The notes below the pieces were generated by a model. It was not told where the DNA came from. It saw only the letters and a list, made by a program, of their open reading frames with translations, and did no database searches. Shown here piece after piece: positions 1 to 6,865 of a stretch of DNA of 64,000 nt. Numbering within the stretch: position 1 is the first letter of the stretch; each line of letters starts with the position of its first letter. The stretch lies in the NCBI GenBank assembly GCA_017860275.1, contig JAFNAQ010000005.1, positions 95,418-159,417 of the forward strand, given 5' to 3'. This DNA comes from Bacteroidota bacterium (GTDB lineage Bacteria > Bacteroidota > Bacteroidia > Bacteroidales > P3). The position numbers and the translations under genes are program-made.

Positions 1-49
1 TATGGTAAATGCTCAAAAACCTATAATTGCTAACGTTGAAAATAAATAA
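1..49 (+). CDS. 3' end of an unidentified gene (partial)
   Basis: An open frame enters from the left edge and stops with TAA at 47-49. Only about 15 C-terminal residues are visible (ending KPIIANVENK), too few to identify a family. It ends one base before the ATG of the next membrane protein, so the two are probably in one operon. The visible stretch has no hydrophobic segment. Confidence 0.45.
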   Translation, partial: MVNAQKPIIANVENK

Positions 50-50
50 T

Positions 51-437
51 ATGCAAAATAATCCTATTACTTCTTATATCCTTAAGCTAACATTCTACTC
101 ATTGGCTATAAGCTTTATTGGAATGTTTTCTCTTATATTTTTACCCAAAGAATATATAAGTCAAAACCTACCCTACTTTATTGCGATGTTTTATGTCTGC
201 ACAGGAATAAGTTACATATCAATATATCTTTTAGTTAAGAATAAAAAGATGAGATTTGAGAATATATTTATGATAACAAAATTCTCTAAATTGTTTGTTT
301 ATATAATAACATTCTGTGTAGTACTTTTTCTTGGGAATGAGAACCCAATTTCATTTTTAATTTCTTTTGCATTACTTTTTGCATTATATTTGCTGTTCGA
401 TACATTAACACTTAAGAAGTTAACCAAAACATTTTAA
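51..437 (+). CDS. small four-helix membrane protein, unknown
   Basis: A 128-residue protein with four evident hydrophobic segments (roughly residues 10-30, 37-57, 68-88 and 95-115) and a Lys/Thr-rich C-terminal tail. The frame can be extended upstream to a TTG at 27, but the ATG at 51 is preferred because the upstream gene ends at 49. Size and topology recall the small AtpI-like proteins found before atpB in some Bacteroidota, but atpB does not follow here, so that is only a possibility. A lipoprotein gene follows after 10 bases and is probably co-transcribed. I do not recognise a family with confidence. Confidence 0.7.
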   Translation: MQNNPITSYILKLTFYSLAISFIGMFSLIFLPKEYISQNLPYFIAMFYVCTGISYISIYLLVKNKKMRFENIFMITKFSKLFVYIITFCVVLFLGNENPISFLISFALLFALYLLFDTLTLKKLTKTF

Positions 438-447
438 ATAAAAATAT

Positions 448-861
448 ATGAAGAATAAATCATTACTTTTTTTAGGAGCAGTATTAATAGTTAGTATTTT
501 TTCAACCATTGGTTGTAAAGAAGAGGTAGACAATGATATTATTACTGGTAAATGGGTTGAAAAAGAAATCCAAAGTGATACAACAATTGCAGATTGTGTT
601 AAAACATCTTATATAGAATTCTCAGAATATAATATTGATCTTCACAAAAGGGTATTATCATTCAATAATGTATGTGACACTATTTACCGTTCTGTAGGAA
701 ATTACACAATAAATGGAGACACATTGGTAATTAAAGACACAATGAATGTAACTAAGCTATATACAATTCAATTTATCAACGATAAAGAAATGAGATTTAC
801 TGAACCAGACGTAAACAGTGGAGGTTTAATTTATCACAATTACCTAAGATTTGATAAGTAG
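448..861 (+). CDS. small lipoprotein, lipocalin-like
   Basis: This 137-residue protein opens with a lipoprotein signal peptide: Lys residues at 2 and 4, a hydrophobic run, then a lipobox ending in Cys23 (TIGC). Lipidation at Cys23 and anchoring in the outer or inner membrane are inferred. The mature part begins with acidic residues and a 'ITGKWVEKEIQ' stretch, then alternating beta-strand-like segments. This pattern is common in Bacteroidota lipocalin-like lipoproteins with a 'GxW' motif. No binding partner can be named. It probably shares an operon with the membrane protein upstream; the convergent hydE gene ends 9 bases away. Confidence 0.7.
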   Translation: MKNKSLLFLGAVLIVSIFSTIGCKEEVDNDIITGKWVEKEIQSDTTIADCVKTSYIEFSEYNIDLHKRVLSFNNVCDTIYRSVGNYTINGDTLVIKDTMNVTKLYTIQFINDKEMRFTEPDVNSGGLIYHNYLRFDK

Positions 862-870
862 TTTTAAATA

Positions 871-1950
871 CTACTTATCAAAAAATGCCTTAGAATCTCC
901 CCACTCGTTATATTTAATTTCATGATTAATAGCCTCCATTTTTAAATGCAGGCTATTTTTTGCATCTATAGGTCTATCCTTTACGTTTTGTTTATTTGGA
1001 TAAATAAGATAGTTTTCTCTGTATTTCAATGGAGTCAGATTTGGCATCATAATATTTGCTCCAGCAAGTATTGCCTTTTCTCTACCCTGTTTATCTATGG
1101 TCTGACAAGCAGTTGCTGCAACCATATTAATTCTTGGCATCAATAATCTAAGACAAGAAATCATTTTAAGGGTTAAATTCATCCTCATTTCATCCGATAA
1201 TAACTCATTCTTATATTCATAAAGAGGAGTCTCATCATGAGGAATAAATGGTCCCATCCCTACCATTGCAAGATCTGTATTTTTAAAGAATAAAAGATCA
1301 TCTGCCAAAATTTCTAAACTTTGAAAGGGGAGCCCTATCATTACACCTGACCCTGTTTGATAACCAACCTTCTTAAGTGTTTCAATTCCATTTATTCTAA
1401 CATCATAGGAATGTTCTTGATTCCTTGGATGAATCTTATAATACAGTTCAGTATTAGAACTTTCAATTCTAAGCAAATAACGATGTGCACCTGCATTAAA
1501 CCATCTCCTATACACATCCTCTGATTGTTCTCCGCAAGAAAGAGTTATTCCTAGCTTATTATTATAACGCCTAGATATTTCTGAGACCAAATACTCAATC
1601 TTATCTGCAAATACCCTATCACTTCTTTCTCCCGACTGTATTGCCAAGGAACCTAATTGCATTTCCATAGCAAGCTCAGCGCAATCGAAGACCTCTTGGT
1701 CTGTTAAAGTATATCTAGGAATATTTTTATTTGAGCATCTAACCCCACAATATAAACAATCCTTCTTACAGGAATTGGAAAATTCTATCAAACCACGAAG
1801 GTATACACCATTTCCCAGCTCACGAAGTTTTACTTCTAAGGCCCTATCCAAGAGTCTTTGCATATCTTGGCCCTCTAAAGAGAGCAAATATACGAGTTCC
1901 TCTTTTGTAAATTCTGTATTATTTAATATTGTTTCTAAATTCATTATCAA
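871..1950 (-). CDS. hydE: [FeFe]-hydrogenase H-cluster maturase HydE (radical SAM)
   Basis: A 359-residue radical SAM protein with the CX3CX2C cluster motif at Cys61, Cys65 and Cys68 (CKKDCLYC), followed by GVR and SNKNIPRYTLT, as in HydE. The C-terminal half has the BATS-type ending with 'TACQTIDKQGR' and 'MMPNLTP'. HydE helps build the diiron subcluster of [FeFe] hydrogenase with HydF and HydG in the cytosol. Neither partner nor a hydrogenase gene is in this window, so the target enzyme must be elsewhere. Start may be Met1 (1950) or Met3 (1944). No TAnnTTTG box is evident just upstream. BioB and PylB are related radical SAM families, but the cluster context and C-terminal sequence fit HydE better. 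Confidence 0.88.
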   Translation of the reverse strand: MIMNLETILNNTEFTKEELVYLLSLEGQDMQRLLDRALEVKLRELGNGVYLRGLIEFSNSCKKDCLYCGVRCSNKNIPRYTLTDQEVFDCAELAMEMQLGSLAIQSGERSDRVFADKIEYLVSEISRRYNNKLGITLSCGEQSEDVYRRWFNAGAHRYLLRIESSNTELYYKIHPRNQEHSYDVRINGIETLKKVGYQTGSGVMIGLPFQSLEILADDLLFFKNTDLAMVGMGPFIPHDETPLYEYKNELLSDEMRMNLTLKMISCLRLLMPRINMVAATACQTIDKQGREKAILAGANIMMPNLTPLKYRENYLIYPNKQNVKDRPIDAKNSLHLKMEAINHEIKYNEWGDSKAFFDK

Positions 1951-2001
1951 TTTGTTTATGATTTCTCAATTCTCTTTATTCCCACTTATTCTATATTTTC
2001 T

Positions 2002-2031
2002 TTGCCAGTAAACAAAATTATTGTACTTTTG
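2002..2031 (+). promoter_or_regulatory. Bacteroidota-type promoter of the SRP RNA
   Basis: TTG at 2002-2004 and TACTTTTG at 2024-2031 are separated by 19 bases, matching the sigma-ABfr consensus TTG-N19/20-TAnnTTTG. The RNA begins four or five bases after the -7 box, which calibrates start-site spacing for other promoters in this window. Confidence 0.85.
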
Positions 2032-2034
2032 CAT

Positions 2035-2133
2035 TGGGTAAGTCTTATACGATCAGCTCCCTTTGAATCTCCCCAGGGCAGGAATGCAGCAAGGTAATTA
2101 GGTTGTAGCGGTGCGATATAAGTAGCTTACCCA
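2035..2133 (+). ncRNA. ffs: small signal recognition particle RNA (4.5S type)
   Basis: The core CCCCAGGGCAGGAATGCAGC with AAGG just after it is the conserved Ffh-binding apical hairpin of bacterial SRP RNA (asymmetric and symmetric loops plus a GGAA-type tetraloop region). The ends pair: TGGGTAAG at 2035-2042 with CTTACCCA at 2126-2133. A run of six T follows at 2134-2139 and should terminate transcription. Length of about 99 nt fits the short form without an Alu domain. The RNA binds Ffh and targets membrane proteins co-translationally. Confidence 0.92.
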
Positions 2134-2146
2134 TTTTTTATTTGGT

Positions 2147-3196
2147 TTAGTTTTCTTGAATCTCTGCCTTTTCAATTCCCAAAGCATTTAAAGCTCTCTG
2201 ATATCTTCTAGCATTATTAATATGACTATCAAAGTCAACTGCAAAATTATGATATCCCGAAAAATCTTCTCTTGCACAGAAATACAAAAAGTTATGCCTT
2301 TCATAATTAAGTACAGCATCAATTGTTGTTATTGAAGCAACACATATAGGACCTGGAGGTAACCCAATATTTCTATAAGTATTATATGGAGAATCAATAT
2401 CCAACATATCTCCTGCAACTCTTTTAATAGTAAAATCTCCTATAGCAAACTTGATTGTAGGATCTGCTTGCAAAGGCATTCCCTTATTCAATCGATTTAT
2501 ATATACTCCTGCTACCCTCGACTTTTCCTTATTCATATTTGTCTCTTCTTCAACAATGCTAGCAATGGTCAAAACTTGTAGCTTAGTCAATCCAGATTCT
2601 TTCAATTTACTTAGACGCTTTGACCAGAACTTTTCTTGCTCTTTATTCATTCTTTTTACAAAATCCTCACAAGAAATATCCCAATAAATCTCATAAGTAT
2701 TTGGAATAATAAGTGATAGAGATGTGGTTGAGTCAAGACCATATTCCTTTAAAATTTCATTGTCATTCAATTTAATAAGCATTGAGTCTTTATTAATAGA
2801 AAGATTGTTTGAGATAAACTCTGCAAACTCCTGCTTTGTTCTAAACTTATTGATAACCAACCTTACTGGCGACTGTTCTCTATGAGCTAGTTTATTAATC
2901 ATCATAACAAGACTCATACCATCTTTCAGTTCGTAACGACCAGAATAAACCTTGTTATACCTAAATACTTTTGAAAGAATATCAAAAGCGAAAGAGTTAA
3001 AAACAATATCTTGTGACTTAATCTTCGAGACTAATTCTGTCTTAGATGTATTTGGAGATATATAAATATAAACCTTCTCTTGAGGAGTACTAACCCTAGA
3101 GCCCAAGAGAAAAACCACACAAATAATAAATGTCACTAAAACTGCTGCAACAGGTATAACCCAACCTAGATTTTTCTTTAAATAATCTATAAACAT
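2147..3196 (-). CDS. mltG: endolytic murein transglycosylase MltG
   Basis: A 349-residue YceG-family protein with one N-terminal membrane helix (about residues 12-32) and a periplasmic catalytic domain. The signature IASIVEEET (residues 211-219), containing the catalytic Glu region, is followed by VAGVYINRL, 'MPLQADPT' and 'YNTYRNIGLPPGPI', all typical of MltG. The enzyme cuts nascent glycan strands inside the chain and releases them from synthesis. It lies 18 bases behind a GNAT gene on the same strand, probably one transcript. Its stop is 13 bases from the convergent SRP RNA. Confidence 0.92.
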   Translation of the reverse strand: MFIDYLKKNLGWVIPVAAVLVTFIICVVFLLGSRVSTPQEKVYIYISPNTSKTELVSKIKSQDIVFNSFAFDILSKVFRYNKVYSGRYELKDGMSLVMMINKLAHREQSPVRLVINKFRTKQEFAEFISNNLSINKDSMLIKLNDNEILKEYGLDSTTSLSLIIPNTYEIYWDISCEDFVKRMNKEQEKFWSKRLSKLKESGLTKLQVLTIASIVEEETNMNKEKSRVAGVYINRLNKGMPLQADPTIKFAIGDFTIKRVAGDMLDIDSPYNTYRNIGLPPGPICVASITTIDAVLNYERHNFLYFCAREDFSGYHNFAVDFDSHINNARRYQRALNALGIEKAEIQEN

Positions 3197-3214
3197 AAAC
3201 CGAATATTTAACCT

Positions 3215-3727
3215 CTATTTTATTTTTTGAAATAATTTGACGTCAATAAAGCCATCTCCCCTTCTTAGCCATTGTCTTAATATTGCAGTTTCCTTAAAGC
3301 CACATTTAGAGAAAAGCCTAAGACTTGAAATATTATCCTCAGGAATATGAGCAAAAAGCTGATTAAGATGAAGGATGTCTCTTGAGTAGAGCCATAATTT
3401 ATCGATAGCCATAGATGCATAACCCATATTACGATATTTAGTATCGATTAGCACCCCTACTCCAGCTCTAAGATTGTCTGGCTCCAAATCATATAAATCA
3501 ACACAACCCACAGTAATAACATCATTATTTTCAATAATATCAATCATAAAGCGTATCTGCTTAGTTGTGTAAATATCATAGTTTTGAACACTTTTTACAT
3601 AATCCTCTATAGCATATCGTGAAAAAGGAGTTCTAGTTGAGCATAGATTCCATAGAGAAAAATCATTCTCCCATTCAAAAATCCTATCAATATCCGATAG
3701 TTCAACCGCTCTTAATCTTAAATCCAT
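3215..3727 (-). CDS. GNAT-family N-acetyltransferase (RimJ/SpeG-like)
   Basis: This 170-residue protein has the GNAT fold. It starts with 'LRLRAVELSDIDRIFEWEND', has a central 'VGCVDLYDLEPDN' strand region, the acetyl-CoA loop region 'DTKYRNMGYASMAI' (R/Q-x-x-G-x-A form), and 'ISSLRLFSKCGFKETA' near the end. These are features of the RimJ/RimL and spermidine-acetyltransferase branch. Substrate is unknown: amino groups of proteins or polyamines are both possible. It is the first gene of a likely two-gene operon with mltG. Confidence 0.85.
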   Translation of the reverse strand: MDLRLRAVELSDIDRIFEWENDFSLWNLCSTRTPFSRYAIEDYVKSVQNYDIYTTKQIRFMIDIIENNDVITVGCVDLYDLEPDNLRAGVGVLIDTKYRNMGYASMAIDKLWLYSRDILHLNQLFAHIPEDNISSLRLFSKCGFKETAILRQWLRRGDGFIDVKLFQKIK

Positions 3728-3756
3728 AATACTAATTACCTCTTTATTTTACGGGG

Positions 3757-3764
3757 CAAATATA
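3757..3764 (-). promoter_or_regulatory. -7 box upstream of the GNAT-mltG pair
   Basis: TATATTTG on the minus strand matches TAnnTTTG. No TTG was found at the 19-21 base spacing, so support is from the -7 box and its position about 30 bases before the start codon. Confidence 0.4.
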
Positions 3765-3872
3765 CGCAAATAATACAATAGGGTATGTCATCTATGATAC
3801 AAAGGCTTGAAAATATATTATATATTTAGGATTTTTAGAAGTTTTTGATTTTCTAAATAATAATAAATGAAG

Positions 3873-3880
3873 TACCTTTG
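3873..3880 (+). promoter_or_regulatory. -7 box upstream of ptb
   Basis: TACCTTTG fits TAnnTTTG and lies 36 bases before the ptb ATG. The nearest upstream TTG (3845-3847) is spaced 25 bases, longer than usual, so the -33 element is uncertain. Confidence 0.45.
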
Positions 3881-3916
3881 CAAAAGATTTCAAACATAAT
3901 AAAATTCAAATAAAAT

Positions 3917-4822
3917 ATGATTACAAAATTAGATCAAATTATCGAAGCTGTTAAGGCTAAAGGTAAGAAAAGATTAGTTGCTGCTTATGCTATGGATTCA
4001 CACACAATTGGTGCTGCATCAATGGCTACTGACTTAGGAATTATTGAAGCAATCTTAGTTGGAGATGAAGCTACAATTAAAAAAGTTTGTACAGAAGAAG
4101 GCATAGATGTAAACAAATTTAGAATTGTTCAAGAGTCTAACGAACAAGCTGCTGCTAACCTTGCTGTAAAATTAATTAACGACGGAGAAGGCGATATATT
4201 AATGAAGGGTCTTTGCTCAACTGATAAATATATGAGAGCAATCCTTAACAAAGAAAAAGGTTTAATGCCTGGTGGAAAAGCTGTTCTTTCTCATGTAACA
4301 GTTTTTGAAGTACCAACATACCATAAACTTTTAATCACATCTGACGTTGCAATTATACCTGCACCAGACTTCAATCAAAAAGTTGCAATAACAAACTATG
4401 TTATTGGCACTGCTCACGCTTTAGGAAACAACAACCCTAAAGTTGCATTAATTGCTGCAACTGAACAAGTATCTGTTGGTATGCCAGCATGTGCTGAGGC
4501 TGCAATAATTGCTGCTATGGCAAATCGTGGACAAATCAAAGGAGCATTAGTTGATGGACCTTTAGCAATGGATGTTGCTGTTGATATGGAAAGTGTACAA
4601 ATCAAGAAATTAAAATCAGAAGTTGCTGGAGATGCTGACTGTCTAGTATGGCCAACAATCGAAGCTGGAAACGTATTCTACAAGACTGCTACTAAATTTG
4701 CAGGAGCAGAACTAGCAGCAATGGTAGTTGGAGCAAAGGTTCCTTGCGTTCTTTCTTCAAGAGGTGATAGCACAAAGACAAAGATGTACTCTATCGCTCT
4801 TTCAGCTCTTTCTTGTAAATAA
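3917..4822 (+). CDS. ptb: phosphate butyryltransferase-like acyltransferase (PTA_PTB family)
   Basis: A 301-residue protein of the phosphate acetyl/butyryltransferase superfamily, at the usual Ptb length. It interconverts acyl-CoA and acyl-phosphate in the cytosol. Family features include 'AYAMDSHTIGAA' near the N-terminus, 'DILMKGLCSTDKYMRAILNKE' (residues about 94-114), 'LITSDVAIIPAPD' and 'VDGPLAMDVAVD'. Single-domain length and lack of N-terminal extensions argue against the long Pta. In butyrate producers the partner butyrate kinase is usually adjacent; it is not here, so the actual acyl chain (butyryl, isobutyryl or acetyl) is open. It is monocistronic, with its own -7 box and a strong terminator. 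Confidence 0.82.
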   Translation: MITKLDQIIEAVKAKGKKRLVAAYAMDSHTIGAASMATDLGIIEAILVGDEATIKKVCTEEGIDVNKFRIVQESNEQAAANLAVKLINDGEGDILMKGLCSTDKYMRAILNKEKGLMPGGKAVLSHVTVFEVPTYHKLLITSDVAIIPAPDFNQKVAITNYVIGTAHALGNNNPKVALIAATEQVSVGMPACAEAAIIAAMANRGQIKGALVDGPLAMDVAVDMESVQIKKLKSEVAGDADCLVWPTIEAGNVFYKTATKFAGAELAAMVVGAKVPCVLSSRGDSTKTKMYSIALSALSCK

Positions 4823-4870
4823 GAAATAAAACTCTGACTAGGTAAAAACACTAATCAGAAAAAATACAAA

Positions 4871-4899
4871 GCGAGTATCATACGATACTCGCTTTTTTT
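4871..4899 (+). terminator. rho-independent terminator after ptb
   Basis: GCGAGTATC (4871-4879) pairs perfectly with GATACTCGC (4884-4892) around a four-base loop, followed by seven T (4893-4899). It closes the ptb transcript. Confidence 0.9.
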
Positions 4900-4934
4900 G
4901 TTTAGTAAACTTAGTATCATTAAAAGAAAAACTT

Positions 4935-4942
4935 TACATTTG
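4935..4942 (+). promoter_or_regulatory. -7 box of the TfoX-N / PAS / phosphoesterase operon
   Basis: TACATTTG fits TAnnTTTG, 26 bases before the ATG at 4969 and downstream of the ptb terminator. No TTG at the expected spacing was seen. Confidence 0.5.
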
Positions 4943-4968
4943 CAATTGCTTAATAAAAAAACACCATT

Positions 4969-5298
4969 ATGGCTTCTAGTGTAGATTTTATGGAATATGT
5001 TTTTGACCAGATTAAAGATATTGGTGAAATTACATACAAGAAAATGTTTGGAGAGTACTGCGTATATTATAAGGATAAGGTAATTGGGCTTGTTTGCGAC
5101 GACCAACTTGTAATAAAGAAAACCGTTGCAGGCAAGAAAATACTTCCAAACTCAGAAGAGATACCTCCTTATGAAGGTGCAAAACCTTGTATTCTTATTG
5201 ATAACCTAGAAGATAAAACAATTCTAAGAGAAATAATAATAGCAACCTACAACGAACTACCAGAGCCAAAACCAAAAAAGAAGAAACCAAAAAAATAA
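4969..5298 (+). CDS. TfoX N-terminal-domain protein
   Basis: A 109-residue protein consisting of one TfoX/Sxy N-terminal domain ('YVFDQIKDIGEITYKKMFGEYCVYY', quoted in part as ITYKKMFGEYCVYY) and a Lys/Pro-rich tail (EPKPKKKKPKK). The family is named after competence regulators, but stand-alone N-domain proteins are widespread and mostly uncharacterised, so a competence role should not be assumed. The basic tail suggests contact with nucleic acid or another acidic partner. It is the first gene of a three-gene operon, 10 bases before the PAS gene. Confidence 0.82.
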   Translation: MASSVDFMEYVFDQIKDIGEITYKKMFGEYCVYYKDKVIGLVCDDQLVIKKTVAGKKILPNSEEIPPYEGAKPCILIDNLEDKTILREIIIATYNELPEPKPKKKKPKK

Positions 5299-5308
5299 AA
5301 ATAAAAAT

Positions 5309-5656
5309 ATGGAAAAATGGGCTAAAGAGCTTCCTATCGCTATAACAGTTAGCGATAAGGATGGAAAGATTATTGATTTGAACGATCGTTCTGCAATAAC
5401 ATTCTCAAAAGACGGAGGAATGGAATTAATAGGTAAAGACCTTCTTGCATGCCATCCACCAAAGGCACAAGAGATGATATTATCAATGATGGCTAATCCA
5501 AGAGTAAACGCATACACAATAGAGAAAGAAGGCGTAAAGAAACTAATATACCAGATGCCTTGGTATGAGAATGGGGAATTCTCTGGACTAGTTGAGCTAA
5601 GCCTTGTGCTTCCAAACGATATGCCTCATTTCGTTCGCACTCCAAAGAAAGTATAG
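5309..5656 (+). CDS. stand-alone PAS-domain protein
   Basis: A 115-residue protein made of a single PAS fold: 'LPIAITVSDKDGKIIDLNDRSA' at the start is the typical PAS opening (Asp-x-x-Gly-x-Ile), followed by 'IGKDLLACHPPKAQEMILSMM' and a C-terminal sheet 'LIYQMPWYENGEFSGLVELSL'. The first stretch is given only in part here. No output domain is attached. In such proteins the cavity can hold a small ligand or haem; Cys and His are present (ACHPP) but ligand binding is inference. It sits 10 bases after the TfoX-N gene and 3 bases before the phosphoesterase. Confidence 0.8.
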   Translation: MEKWAKELPIAITVSDKDGKIIDLNDRSAITFSKDGGMELIGKDLLACHPPKAQEMILSMMANPRVNAYTIEKEGVKKLIYQMPWYENGEFSGLVELSLVLPNDMPHFVRTPKKV

Positions 5657-5659
5657 TAG

Positions 5660-6781
5660 ATGAAAAATATAGGATTTTTGCTATTTATTATCCTCTTCCT
5701 TGGAGGGTTATTAAGCTACGTCATTATCAGAGGCTATCAATCGCTCTCTGAATTTAGAGTAATAAAATTGACCTACGCAATAAGCTTTGTCGCATTCTTT
5801 GCTCTACTAATCACAACCTTAATGTATGCAGATACTCTACATAATAAATTTGCAAACATCCTATATTTTGTTTCCTATACCTTCTTTATCCTTCTCGCCT
5901 ACCTCTACCTACTATTTATCATTGTGGATATATTTAGGATAGTTAATCATTTCTTTATCCATATCCCAAAAGAGTCTATGCTTGTAATTCGTCTTTGGAG
6001 CATGATAGTTGGTTTAATAATCATCACAACTACTCTAATTATTGGAAACTATAGGTTCAATCATCCACAGGTCGTTAGACTTGAGATAAAGTCAAACAAA
6101 CCCTTGCAAAACAAGAGACTCAAGATTGTTGCTGCAAGCGATATTCACCTTGGACACTATATCAACAAGGATAAGTTCGATAAATATGTTTCTCTAATAA
6201 ATGCTCAAGAACCAGATATTGTACTTTTTGCAGGAGATATTTTTGATAGAAATCTTCAACCAGTGTTAGACCAAGGCATGGATGAAGAGTTTTTAAAGAT
6301 AAAATCTAGGCTTGGAGTATATGCCGTAAGTGGTAACCACGACTATTATGGAGGTAATAAACATAGAAACTTCGACTTCCTTACAAAATCAGGAGTAAAA
6401 ATACTTCTCGATAGCACTGCCTTGATTGATAATAGCCTTTATATTATTGGAAGAGAAGATAGAACAAACACCAGAAGAAAGCCCCTAAATGAGATAATTA
6501 GCGGAATAAATCCTAACCTTCCCTCAATTTTACTAGACCATCAGCCCTATATGTTAGAAGAGGCAGAAAAACATAATATAGACCTTCAAATCTCAGGTCA
6601 TACACATAATGGGCAATTCTTCCCAATAAACATCATCGAAAAGAAAATGTACGAACTCTCCTACGGCTTTATGAAAAGAGGAAACACCTCCTACTACGTC
6701 TCCTCAGGCCTAGGAATATGGGGACCAGAATACAGAATAGGCTCCCAATCCGAAATATTAGTAGTAGAATTCAGTTACTAA
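5660..6781 (+). CDS. membrane-anchored metallophosphoesterase (YkuE/YaeI-like)
   Basis: A 373-residue protein with four N-terminal hydrophobic helices (residues about 4-22, 37-55, 67-93, 110-129) and a C-terminal calcineurin-like phosphoesterase domain. Metal-binding motifs are visible: Asp161-x-His163 (SDIHLGH), GDIFDR at 192-197, GNHD at 225-228, LDHQP near 294, and GHTH at 313-316. The family hydrolyses phosphomonoesters or diesters, in some members lipid A precursors or UDP-sugar lipids; the substrate is not evident. It is the last gene of the TfoX-N/PAS operon, 3 bases after the PAS gene. The final 130 bases use more C-ending codons than the rest. Confidence 0.88.
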   Translation: MKNIGFLLFIILFLGGLLSYVIIRGYQSLSEFRVIKLTYAISFVAFFALLITTLMYADTLHNKFANILYFVSYTFFILLAYLYLLFIIVDIFRIVNHFFIHIPKESMLVIRLWSMIVGLIIITTTLIIGNYRFNHPQVVRLEIKSNKPLQNKRLKIVAASDIHLGHYINKDKFDKYVSLINAQEPDIVLFAGDIFDRNLQPVLDQGMDEEFLKIKSRLGVYAVSGNHDYYGGNKHRNFDFLTKSGVKILLDSTALIDNSLYIIGREDRTNTRRKPLNEIISGINPNLPSILLDHQPYMLEEAEKHNIDLQISGHTHNGQFFPINIIEKKMYELSYGFMKRGNTSYYVSSGLGIWGPEYRIGSQSEILVVEFSY

Positions 6782-6865
6782 AATATTACAACCAAATGTT
6801 TTCAGGGTATAGATAAAACAGCTAACGATAGTTTGTTATCAATTTTGTTTATTCATCCTATTGTT

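Noticed and set aside
3917..4822. Assignment as acetate-forming Pta
   Set aside because: Length and N-terminal sequence fit the Ptb branch; the exact acyl group was left open.
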